Position numbers and translations under genes: made by a program
Shown: positions 1-5,170 of the stretch, piece after piece
Layout of the letters: each line of letters starts with the position of its first letter
Position numbering within the stretch: position 1 is the first letter of the stretch
The notes under the pieces: generated by a model
Database searches by the model: none
Told to the model about the DNA's origin: nothing
What the model saw: only the letters and a program-made list of their open reading frames with translations
From: Bacillota bacterium
Lineage (GTDB): Bacteria; Bacillota; Clostridia; Christensenellales; CAG-138
Assembly (NCBI GenBank): GCA_023409435.1
Contig: JAEYHP010000169.1
Coordinates: 1-6,173, forward strand
Direction: 5' to 3'
DNA length: 6,173 nucleotides

Positions 1-1
1 C

Positions 2-766
2 TTCCTTGGTATCGGGGCCATCATTACGTCCGGTATCATCCTGAAAAAGTTCAAGGCGTTTGCAGGCGATCCCGCTCCGTTCGTCATGGAGCTGCCCGCC
101 TACCATGTGCCGGGCGCAAAAGGCGTCATCATCCATATGTGGGACCGCGGAAAGTCCTTTGTGCAGAAGGCCGGTACCATCATATTCATCTCCGCGATGA
201 TCGTCTGGTTTTTAAGTTCGTTTGACTGGTCGATACAAATGGTAGACACGGCCGACTCCATGTTCTCCGCCATTGGCCGCGTAATTGCCCCCATATTCGC
301 CCCGCTCGGCTTTGGCACATGGGAAGCCACCGTCGCCACGCTGACCGGCCTTGTGGCGAAAGAAAACCTCGTCGGCACATTCGGCATACTCTACGGGTTT
401 GCGGAAGTCGCGGAAGACGGTGTGGAATATTGGGCCAAACTGCAGGCAGCCTACACGCCGCTTGCCGCCTACTCCCTCTTGGTATTCAACCTTCTCTGCG
501 CGCCCTGCTTTGCGGCGATGGGCGCAATCAAACGCGAAATGGGCAGCGGGAAGCTGACTTGGTTTGCGCTTGGCTATCAGACCGTGTTCGCCTATATCAT
601 GGCACTCATCATATTCCAGATCGGCTCGCTCGTTTCGACCGGAGTATTCACATTGGGCAGCCTTGTGGGCATTCTTGCCGTAGTTTTGTTCCTCTACCTG
701 CTGTTCCGGCCCAACCGTACCCAGAAGCTCAAAGTATATGGGGCAAAGGCAAGTAAGGCCGCATAA
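2..766 (+). CDS. feoB: Ferrous iron transport protein B, C-terminal part (5' end outside window)
   Basis: This is the last ~254 residues of FeoB, the GTPase-coupled inner-membrane permease for Fe(II). The reading frame is open from base 2, so the ATG at 86 (inside the ITSGIILKKFKAF...FVMELPAYHVP region typical of FeoB) is internal and not a start. The N-terminal G domain and the first half of the membrane core lie outside the window. What remains shows several membrane segments: around GTIIFISAMIVWFLSSF, the VATLTGLVAKENLVGTFGILYG segment, LAAYSLLVFNLLCAPCFAAMGAIK, FAYIMALIIFQIGSLV, and a last helix near VGILAVVLFLYLLF. The CAPC pair (codons at 497 and 506) sits where FeoB proteins keep cysteines near the pore. 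The end is intact, with a basic cytoplasmic tail. A gene for a FeoB-associated protein follows after 41 bp, so the two are very likely cotranscribed. Confidence 0.96.
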   Translation, partial: FLGIGAIITSGIILKKFKAFAGDPAPFVMELPAYHVPGAKGVIIHMWDRGKSFVQKAGTIIFISAMIVWFLSSFDWSIQMVDTADSMFSAIGRVIAPIFAPLGFGTWEATVATLTGLVAKENLVGTFGILYGFAEVAEDGVEYWAKLQAAYTPLAAYSLLVFNLLCAPCFAAMGAIKREMGSGKLTWFALGYQTVFAYIMALIIFQIGSLVSTGVFTLGSLVGILAVVLFLYLLFRPNRTQKLKVYGAKASKAA

Positions 767-792
767 AGTACAGTAAATCATACCATGCATCC

Positions 793-800
793 TAAGGAGG
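793..800 (+). promoter_or_regulatory. Shine-Dalgarno site of the FeoB-associated small protein
   Basis: TAAGGAGG lies 7 nt before the ATG at 808. This near-perfect ribosome binding site identifies the short downstream reading frame as a real gene. Confidence 0.85.
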
Positions 801-807
801 GATTTTC

Positions 808-957
808 ATGTTGGCAACCATAGTCATCAGCGTTGTACTGGCAGGGCTTGTCGCGCTTGTGATCATTAACATGGTGAAAAGGCGCAGGCACAGCAAGGCG
901 ACCGGCGGCTGCGCAGGCTGCCCCGGCTGCTCTTCCGGCTGCGATCACTGCCACTAA
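808..957 (+). CDS. FeoB-associated Cys-rich membrane protein (49 aa)
   Basis: This is a very short gene right after feoB. The protein has one N-terminal membrane helix (residues ~3-23, LATIVISVVLAGLVALVII), a basic patch KRRRH at 24-28, and a C-terminal Cys-rich tail with C35, C38, C41, C45 and C48 plus H47 and H49. This is the standard architecture of the small Cys-rich proteins that follow feoB in many Clostridia and other Firmicutes. The basic patch right after the helix predicts a cytoplasmic tail. By inference, the tail binds Fe(II) or assists FeoB at the inner mouth of the pore; its exact biochemical role is not settled. The start is fixed by the strong AAGGAGG 7 nt upstream. A terminator begins 7 nt after the stop codon, so this gene ends the iron-transport transcript. 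Confidence 0.93.
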   Translation: MLATIVISVVLAGLVALVIINMVKRRRHSKATGGCAGCPGCSSGCDHCH

Positions 958-964
958 AATTAGC

Positions 965-1003
965 CCGCTGATAAAGCCCTTTGGGCTTTATCAGCGGATT
1001 TTT
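965..1003 (+). terminator. Rho-independent terminator after the feo genes
   Basis: A perfect 15-bp stem (CCGCTGATAAAGCCC at 965-979 with its complement at 983-997) has a 3-nt TTT loop and is followed by ATTTTT. It separates feoB and its Cys-rich partner from the regulator gene that starts only ~35 nt later. The regulator therefore probably depends on read-through or on a promoter overlapping this hairpin. Confidence 0.93.
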
Positions 1004-1038
1004 CGCAAGTTACAAAATAGCTGGACAGGATGTGCGAG

Positions 1039-1452
1039 ATGGAGTTGACCAACGCAAAAATCAAATATCTGCTGATCATATCCAAGCTGGTGGAAACAAA
1101 GGGCGAGGCGCGCTCGGTGGATATCGCCATAGAGCTTGGCGTTGCCCGGCCTTCCGTATGCCGTATGCTCAAAACGCTTGCGGATATGGGACTGATTGAA
1201 AAACAGCCTAGGCAGACGGCAAAGCTGACCCAGCTTGGGCAGGAGATATCGGGCTGCTATCTGGAGCAGTACAAGCGGATCTACCCATTTTTCAAGCAGT
1301 TTGCCAACCTTTCCACTTTCGATGCGGAGGAATGCGCACTTGCGATTTTGGGCAACCTCTCCCGCCGCTGCGTGGACAGCCTGTGCGTGGGCATTGAAAA
1401 CATCACGCGCGAAGAGCGGGAAATCGAGCCGCTCAACATCCTTCAGTGCTAA
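1039..1452 (+). CDS. DtxR/MntR-like winged-helix transcriptional regulator, metal ligands not conserved
   Basis: A 137-residue DNA-binding protein. The N-terminal half matches the DtxR/MntR winged helix: an opening helix IKYLLIISKLVETKGEAR, then SVDIAIELGVARPSVCRMLKTLADMGLIEK as the helix-turn-helix, then the wing and KLTQLGQEI. The C-terminal part resembles a short dimerisation helix pair; no SH3-like domain is present. The position after feoB suggests control of iron transport or iron homeostasis. By eye alignment to DtxR and MntR, the positions of the metal ligands carry other residues: the M10/D8 site is Lys, the H79/H77 site is Tyr, and the C-terminal E..EH cluster is absent. The protein has six cysteines instead, three of them after the HTH core. 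The start at 1039 is preferred over the in-frame ATG at 1030 because GGACAGGA (1023-1030) lies 8 nt before it, while 1030 has no ribosome binding site. A MarR-like relative is the alternative reading. Confidence 0.85.
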   Translation: MELTNAKIKYLLIISKLVETKGEARSVDIAIELGVARPSVCRMLKTLADMGLIEKQPRQTAKLTQLGQEISGCYLEQYKRIYPFFKQFANLSTFDAEECALAILGNLSRRCVDSLCVGIENITREEREIEPLNILQC

Positions 1453-1468
1453 AAGGATACATGCTGGT

Positions 1469-1499
1469 GCACGCAGGAGACCTTCCTGCGTGCCTTTTT
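1469..1499 (+). terminator. Rho-independent terminator after the DtxR-like gene
   Basis: A perfect 10-bp stem (GCACGCAGGA at 1469-1478 with its complement at 1484-1493) has a 5-nt loop and is followed by CTTTTT. It lies 17 nt past the stop codon and isolates the regulator from the enolase region. Confidence 0.9.
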
Positions 1500-1520
1500 A
1501 TGCAATCGGGCGCCATTCTA

Positions 1521-1550
1521 TTGCTAAAGCGTGAAAAATGCGTGTATATT
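1521..1550 (+). promoter_or_regulatory. Candidate sigma-A promoter for the enolase leader
   Basis: TTGCTA (1521-1526) and TATATT (1545-1550) are separated by 18 bp, directly downstream of the regulator's terminator and pointing at enolase. Transcription would start near 1557 and give a leader of about 245 nt. A second, weaker candidate is TTGGAA (1566-1571) with TAGAAT (1591-1596), 19 bp apart, which would start near 1603, just before the structured RNA. The sequence alone does not say which is used. Confidence 0.4.
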
Positions 1551-1564
1551 AAGCATAGCGGCGC

Positions 1565-1583
1565 ATTGGAACGCGCATCCAAT
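1565..1583 (+). other. Small hairpin at the start of the enolase leader
   Basis: ATTGGA (1565-1570) and TCCAAT (1578-1583) pair perfectly around a 7-nt loop. It would lie close to the 5' end of a transcript from the 1521-1550 promoter. It may stabilise the transcript end or mean nothing; six base pairs alone are weak evidence. Confidence 0.3.
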
Positions 1584-1610
1584 TACAGAATAGAATAATG
1601 CGGGCAATTA

Positions 1611-1770
1611 GAGCAACTGACAAGAAGATAGCCCTGGTGGATATGCGAGAGATTATGCTGCCCCGCTAAGCCTAAGAAGCGCCACGTAGCAGCGCTACGC
1701 AAAGCGGATGAGGCAACGCGGGACGGGATAAGATCCGCATAGACACCGGCTAGATTTGAGAAAGTTGCTC
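1611..1770 (+). ncRNA. Structured RNA of ~160 nt upstream of enolase (raiA-like candidate or cis-regulatory leader)
   Basis: The region without a gene folds into nested helices. P1 closes it: GAGCAACT (1611-1618) with AGTTGCTC (1763-1770), 8 perfect pairs. P2 is long and interrupted: TAGCC (1629-1633) with GGCTA (1748-1752), a 2-nt CT bulge, GGTG (1636-1639) with CACC (1744-1747), a symmetric GA/GA internal loop (1640-1641 and 1742-1743), and TATGCG (1642-1647) with CGCATA (1736-1741). Inside are CCCGC (1662-1666) with GCGGG (1718-1722), GCCT (1670-1673) with AGGC (1711-1714), and a terminal hairpin CGTAGC (1685-1690) with GCTACG (1694-1699). The tandem GA on facing strands, which forms sheared pairs in RNA, favours the + strand. 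No U-tract follows, so transcripts should read into enolase or be processed. Size, a multi-helix closed architecture and a Clostridia-like host fit the raiA RNA class, but I cannot confirm that from memory of its consensus. A 6S-type RNA is unlikely because the fold is branched and complex. Confidence 0.65.
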
Positions 1771-1797
1771 CGGCCCGGCCACCAAGGAAAGGAGCGA
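1765..1797 (+). promoter_or_regulatory. Possible Shine-Dalgarno sequestering hairpin of enolase
   Basis: TTGCTCC (1765-1771) can pair with GGAGCGA (1791-1797), giving seven pairs including one G-U. This would hide the enolase ribosome binding site AAAGGAG (1788-1794). Bases 1765-1770 are also the 3' strand of the closing helix P1 of the upstream RNA. The two pairings exclude each other, so P1 formation would free the ribosome binding site. This is an inference from complementarity; part of it is expected by chance because CUCC-type sequences match any Shine-Dalgarno site. Confidence 0.4.
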
Positions 1798-1801
1798 TAT
1801 T

Positions 1802-3079
1802 ATGTTTAAAATCGTTGAAGTTAAGGGAAGGGAAATACTCGATTCCAGGGGCAACCCCACCATAGAGGCGGAAGTGCGGCTTTCCGGCGGAGCAGTTGGC
1901 CGTGCGGCGGTGCCCTCCGGCGCTTCCACAGGTTCTTTTGAGGCGGTGGAACTGCGGGACGGGGACAAGAAGCGCTACTTAGGCAAAGGCGTGACCAAGG
2001 CCGCCTCCAACATTACCAAAAGTATCGCCCGCGAACTGGTGGGTCTGGACGCCCGCGATCAGGTCGCCATAGACAACCTGATGCGCGAAATGGACGGCAC
2101 CCCCAACAAGGGCAAGCTTGGCGCAAACGCCATGCTGGGCGTCTCCCTTGCGGTGGCCAAGGCTGCGGCGCAGCAGGCCGGTATCCCGCTCTATAAATAC
2201 ATCGGCGGGTGCAACGCGCGGCAGCTTCCCGTACCGATGATGAACATTCTAAACGGCGGCAAGCACGCGGACAACAGCGTCAACATCCAGGAATTCATGA
2301 TTATGCCCGTCGGCGCGCGGAACTTCCATGAATGCCTGCAGATGAGCGCAGAGGTGTTCCACACCCTCAAAAAGGTGCTGACGGCGAAGGGGTACGGCAC
2401 CGCCGTAGGCGACGAGGGCGGCTTTGCCCCCAACCTCAAGACGGACGAAGAGGCCATACAGCTTATCATAGAGGCCGTCGAGCAGGCGGGCTACCTGCCG
2501 GGCGAGGATTTCAAGATCGCCATCGACGCGGCGGCCACGGAAATGTACCAGGAGGATGGCTCCTACCTGTTCTGGAAATCCGGCATCCGCAAGACCAAGG
2601 CGGAGATGGTCTCCTTCTGGGCCGAGCTTTGTGACAAATACCCCATCGTTTCTTTGGAGGACGGCGTATCGGAAGAGGACTGGGAAGGCTGGATGCTGCT
2701 GACTGAACGCTTGGGCAATCGCATACAGCTTGTAGGCGACGATCTCTTTGTGACCAACACCGAACGGCTCAAAAAGGGCATTGAGCTTGGCGTGGGCAAC
2801 AGCATCCTCATCAAGGTCAACCAGATCGGCACGCTGTCTGAAACGCTCGACGCCATCAGCATGGCGAACCGCGCGGGCTATACGGCGATAGTAAGCCACC
2901 GTTCCGGCGAGACGGAGGATGTGACGATTGCGGATATCGTGGTGGCAGTCAACGCGGGCCAAATTAAGACTGGTGCGCCCTCCCGTACCGACCGCGTGGC
3001 AAAGTACAACCAGCTCTTGCGCATCGAAGAAGAGTTGAGCGACTCCGCGGTCTACCGCGCAGACGTTTTCCCGAAGTAA
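1802..3079 (+). CDS. eno: Enolase (phosphopyruvate hydratase)
   Basis: Complete enolase of 425 residues, the usual bacterial length. It catalyses the reversible dehydration of 2-phosphoglycerate to phosphoenolpyruvate in glycolysis in the cytoplasm. The N-terminal domain starts with MFKIVEVKGREILDSRGNPT, and the mobile substrate loop SGAST is at 39-43. The barrel carries MNILNGGKHADN and GDEGGFAPN with the general acid E205. The three Mg ligands are D242 (IDAAATE), E286 (SLEDG) and D313 (GDDLF), the catalytic base is K338 (IKVNQIGTLSE), and H366-R367-S368 lies in SHRSGETED. All key residues are present. AAAGGAG at 1788-1794, 7 nt before the ATG, sets the start. The gene stands alone rather than in a gapA-pgk-tpiA-gpm glycolytic cluster, and it has an unusually structured leader that may regulate its translation. 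A terminator follows the stop codon. Confidence 0.99.
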   Translation: MFKIVEVKGREILDSRGNPTIEAEVRLSGGAVGRAAVPSGASTGSFEAVELRDGDKKRYLGKGVTKAASNITKSIARELVGLDARDQVAIDNLMREMDGTPNKGKLGANAMLGVSLAVAKAAAQQAGIPLYKYIGGCNARQLPVPMMNILNGGKHADNSVNIQEFMIMPVGARNFHECLQMSAEVFHTLKKVLTAKGYGTAVGDEGGFAPNLKTDEEAIQLIIEAVEQAGYLPGEDFKIAIDAAATEMYQEDGSYLFWKSGIRKTKAEMVSFWAELCDKYPIVSLEDGVSEEDWEGWMLLTERLGNRIQLVGDDLFVTNTERLKKGIELGVGNSILIKVNQIGTLSETLDAISMANRAGYTAIVSHRSGETEDVTIADIVVAVNAGQIKTGAPSRTDRVAKYNQLLRIEEELSDSAVYRADVFPK

Positions 3080-3092
3080 AGTCTTTCATAAG

Positions 3093-3122
3093 AAGTCCCG
3101 CTCCACATGGAGCGGGACTTTT
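3093..3122 (+). terminator. Terminator between enolase and the convergent DUF4179 gene
   Basis: A perfect 12-bp stem (AAGTCCCGCTCC at 3093-3104, complement at 3109-3120) has the 4-nt loop ACAT and ends in TTTT. It ends the enolase transcript 13 nt after the stop codon. On the other strand the stem is followed only by CTTCTTAT, so it may also stop the convergent DUF4179 transcript, less efficiently. The stem is the same as that at 4886-4911. Confidence 0.92.
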
Positions 3123-3163
3123 ATATGTTATCTGACGCCAAATCTCCCCGTGGCAGAAACCTA

Positions 3164-4261
3164 TTATTTGTCCAGCGTAATGCTTCCGAACCGTGTCTTT
3201 TCCCAGCAATCAAACGCTCTGACCGTAATGGAATCGGGTAACGTCTCCATTGCGGCAAGGGAGGTTTTTTGTACAAATCCGCCATCCTCCGTCTGTTCGG
3301 TGCTCCCGATGCCGGTAATGCCGTCCGCAAGGCGGTTGCCATTTGCATCGAGATACTCAAACCATAGGCTGTCGGATGCAACCGATTTTTGCTCTGCCGT
3401 AGCGGAGGGATCAATTTTAAAGTACAGCTCCGTATAGATCTCAAGCGCGGTTTCTTTCCACTCCACACGCTCCACCGTTACACCGGTACCCTCTACAACG
3501 GCGGGCTGCTGCTGGCGGTATACGGTGGTATCGTTTAAAGCCGGTGCTTCCAATGTAAACGGGAAGCTGTTTTTCTTCTCGTCATCCATCAGCGGCCTGG
3601 CTTGTGCGTCATAAGGAATGACGGAGGTCTTACAGGTGAACTGCTGCTTACCCGCATTGCCCGCGCCTTTGCCTGAAAGCATCATAACAACCGTCCCGTC
3701 CGCTTCCGTGAGATAATCCGCCGTGTCCATCACATAGCGCTCGCCAAGAAAGATGCCTGCACCCACTTGAAGCAGCGTTTTTCCCTGCTGTGCGGCAAGC
3801 TCTTTTAGCGTGGCATCCGTATCCGGAATACCCATGTTGCCTGCGGGATCATCCGGCATCGCGTCCATACAAAGCAGCAGATACTGATCCGGTTTCACAG
3901 GCCGTGCTTCCACTACCACATAGAACTGCTCCGCACTGTAAACCGCCTCACGCACGGAGAATGTTACAAGCGCATTGTCGGGCGTTTTCTGCGGCACCGC
4001 GGTTTCCACCATGCCCGCCGCATTGTCCGGAAGCTGTTTTCCCCTTCTCTCAAAAAAGGAAACCACCCCAAAGTGTACCGCCGCCGCATACGCAGTCGTC
4101 GCCAGCAGCAATATGCAGGCCGCAATCAGTACGGCGCGCAGTTTAGAACGTTTTATTGTGTGTCGCATATCTTCCCTCTCCTTTATATGGCCCAGGGTGA
4201 TGCGCACGCTTTTTTGAAACGCGTCGGGCGCAGTACCAAAGATATTCTTCCAATCCTCCAT
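3164..4261 (-). CDS. DUF4179 membrane protein, probable anti-sigma or sensor partner of the ECF sigma factor
   Basis: A 365-residue single-pass membrane protein. Residues 1-41 are cytoplasmic and begin MEDWKNIFGTAPDAFQKSVRITL, the N-terminal pattern of DUF4179 proteins. A basic stretch (KRSKLR, 37-42) leads into one membrane helix at about 43-62 (AVLIAACILLLATTAYAAAV). The remaining ~300 residues lie outside the cell as a beta-rich domain that may end in a DUF5643-like fold (tentative). The start codon overlaps the sigma gene's stop by one base (TGATG), and GAGGAGG lies 10 nt upstream within the sigma gene, so translation is coupled. In Firmicutes this arrangement is usual for sigma/anti-sigma pairs: the N-terminal tail would hold the sigma factor and the outer domain would sense the envelope. 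The anti-sigma role is inferred from context. A second good site, AGGAG, lies 9 nt before the internal ATG of Met32 (4166-4168), so a shorter form lacking the cytoplasmic tail is possible. Confidence 0.88.
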   Translation of the reverse strand: MEDWKNIFGTAPDAFQKSVRITLGHIKEREDMRHTIKRSKLRAVLIAACILLLATTAYAAAVHFGVVSFFERRGKQLPDNAAGMVETAVPQKTPDNALVTFSVREAVYSAEQFYVVVEARPVKPDQYLLLCMDAMPDDPAGNMGIPDTDATLKELAAQQGKTLLQVGAGIFLGERYVMDTADYLTEADGTVVMMLSGKGAGNAGKQQFTCKTSVIPYDAQARPLMDDEKKNSFPFTLEAPALNDTTVYRQQQPAVVEGTGVTVERVEWKETALEIYTELYFKIDPSATAEQKSVASDSLWFEYLDANGNRLADGITGIGSTEQTEDGGFVQKTSLAAMETLPDSITVRAFDCWEKTRFGSITLDK

Positions 4262-4731
4262 CAGCCCTGTACCTCCTCATTCAACAGTTCCTTCATGCGG
4301 CTCCTTGCGCGGAACAGGCGGGATTTCACCGTTCCCGCAGGGATGCGCAATATGGCGGAGATCTCCTTCACATCATACCCTTCAATATAATGCAGCACCA
4401 ATGGCGTCCTGAGCGCCTCGTCCAGCATAAGGATGGCGTCATGGAGCGCTTCGTCCGTATCCGGCGGCGCTATGCGTTCCGGAAGTTCGTCTGTAACGGT
4501 CACGCGCTTCATATTCCTGCCGATGTTGTGGCACTCATTGATGAGAATGCGTACGACCCAGGTTTGAAACAGGCTGTCTTCCCGCAGCGTCTGACACTTT
4601 CTCCATGCCTTGCAGATGCATTCCTGTACGGCGTCTTCCCTGTCGCTCTCCTGAGATAGAAAGCTGTATGAAACACGGTGCAGCGTTTGTTGCATTTCCA
4701 AGATGCGCGCGGCGAATTCCGCTTGGTGCAT
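4261..4731 (-). CDS. ECF-type RNA polymerase sigma factor
   Basis: A 156-residue sigma-70 family protein with only regions 2 and 4, as in ECF sigma factors. Region 2 covers about residues 5-75, with DAVQECICKAWRK (33-45) as the core-binding helix and FQTWVVRILINECHNIGR (55-72) as the -10 recognition part. The linker ends near 95. Region 4 runs from about 98 to 150, with the helix-turn-helix YDVKEISAILRIPAGTVKSRLF and RARSRMKELL. Its stop overlaps the start of the DUF4179 gene by one base. The start is at Met 4729-4731; two Shine-Dalgarno-like stretches precede it, AAAGGAA very close (about 3 nt) and AAAGGAG about 12 nt away, so neither spacing is ideal. An ECF-type promoter upstream suggests that it activates its own operon. 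The target genes and the signal are not visible here. Confidence 0.95.
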   Translation of the reverse strand: MHQAEFAARILEMQQTLHRVSYSFLSQESDREDAVQECICKAWRKCQTLREDSLFQTWVVRILINECHNIGRNMKRVTVTDELPERIAPPDTDEALHDAILMLDEALRTPLVLHYIEGYDVKEISAILRIPAGTVKSRLFRARSRMKELLNEEVQG

Positions 4732-4774
4732 CGTTCCTTTGATCTCCTTTCTACCGGGAAAACCATTCCCATTT

Positions 4775-4786
4775 ACAGGATCCTGT
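4775..4786. repeat. 12-bp perfect palindrome at the expected transcription start of the sigma operon
   Basis: ACAGGATCCTGT reads the same on both strands. It lies directly downstream of the -10 element of the candidate ECF promoter, roughly from +1 to +12. A repressor operator is possible, but no protein in the window is clearly tied to it, and a 12-bp palindrome can occur by chance. Confidence 0.4.
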
Positions 4787-4792
4787 CGTGTA

Positions 4793-4821
4793 TTAGACGG
4801 CTTAGAAGAAGTTAAGGTTCA
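4793..4821 (-). promoter_or_regulatory. Candidate ECF-type promoter of the sigma/DUF4179 operon
   Basis: On the - strand, TGAACC (4821-4816) and CGTCTAA (4799-4793) are separated by 16 bp. CGTCTAA is a typical -10 element for Bacillus-type ECF sigma factors such as SigM and SigV, and an AAC-containing -35 at this spacing is also typical. Transcription would start near 4787 and give a leader of about 55 nt. This suggests that the encoded sigma factor switches on its own operon. Confidence 0.65.
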
Positions 4822-4883
4822 TCACAATAAGAATGAAAGAATATTGTAACGCAAAACGCCTATCATGTGACCTGTAAAATTAC

Positions 4884-4911
4884 AAAAGTCCCGCTCCAAC
4901 GGAGCGGGACT
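4884..4911 (-). terminator. Terminator after the DUF2975/HTH operon
   Basis: Read on the - strand, an 11-bp stem (AGTCCCGCTCC at 4911-4901, complement at 4897-4887) has a 3-nt loop and is followed by TTT (to 4884), then GTAATTTT. It lies 20 nt past the stop of the HTH gene and upstream of the sigma operon's promoter. It is almost the same hairpin as at 3093-3120. Confidence 0.88.
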
Positions 4912-4931
4912 CAAAGGCCATAAAGCTAAAA

Positions 4932-5159
4932 TCACTGCTGTTCTGTGCTTTCCTTTTCCGGCACATACTCCATCAGATCTCCGGGCTGGCAGTTGAGCGC
5001 CTTGCAGATACCCTCTAGCGTGCTCAGTTTTACCGCGCTGATCTTGGCATTCTTCAGATTGGAAAGATTGGCGATGGTAATACCCACACGCTCGGAAAGC
5101 TCGTTGAGGGACATTTTTCTGTCGGCCATCATACGGTCCAAACGGATTACGATCGGCAT
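4932..5159 (-). CDS. Cro/C1-type HTH regulator, YozG-like (75 aa)
   Basis: A small DNA-binding protein that is almost only a helix-turn-helix of the XRE (Cro/C1) family. It begins MPIVIRLDRMMADRKMSLNEL. The helix-turn-helix core is SLNELSERVGITIANLSNLKN (residues ~17-37) and is followed by VKLSTLEGICKALNCQPGDLMEY, the ending typical of this family. It resembles the short YozG-type regulators that sit next to DUF2975 membrane proteins in Firmicutes, which is the case here: the DUF2975 gene ends 11 bp upstream. AAGGGGGTG, which starts in the stop codon of that gene, serves as ribosome binding site. Likely roles are autoregulation of the two-gene unit or control by the membrane partner. The inverted repeat at 5761-5789 is a candidate binding site. 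The signal is unknown. Confidence 0.94.
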   Translation of the reverse strand: MPIVIRLDRMMADRKMSLNELSERVGITIANLSNLKNAKISAVKLSTLEGICKALNCQPGDLMEYVPEKESTEQQ

Positions 5160-5170
5160 AGCGCACCCCC

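Noticed and set aside
86..88. ATG in feoB as a gene start
   Set aside because: The frame is open upstream to base 2 and the residues there match the interior of FeoB.
212..790. Open frame of 192 codons antisense to feoB
   Set aside because: Shadow of feoB; composition is unlike a real protein and it overlaps the coding strand throughout.
1515..1596. Inverted repeat ATTCTATT / AATAGAAT around the candidate enolase promoter
   Set aside because: Eight AT-rich pairs more than 60 nt apart that straddle a promoter; likely chance and incompatible with a leader that starts near 1557.
1611..1770. 6S RNA, tmRNA or RNase P RNA as identity of the structured region
   Set aside because: The fold is branched rather than a single rod with a central bubble, it has no tRNA-like end or tag frame, and it is too short for and lacks the conserved core of RNase P RNA.
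2249..2962. Long open frame of 237 codons antisense to enolase
   Set aside because: It lies fully inside enolase, has no recognisable domain or ribosome binding site, and reflects the GC-rich codon pattern of the real gene.
3093..4911. Insertion sequence or transposon with the hairpins as ends
   Set aside because: No transposase or integrase lies between them, and each copy is a complete terminator placed right after a gene.
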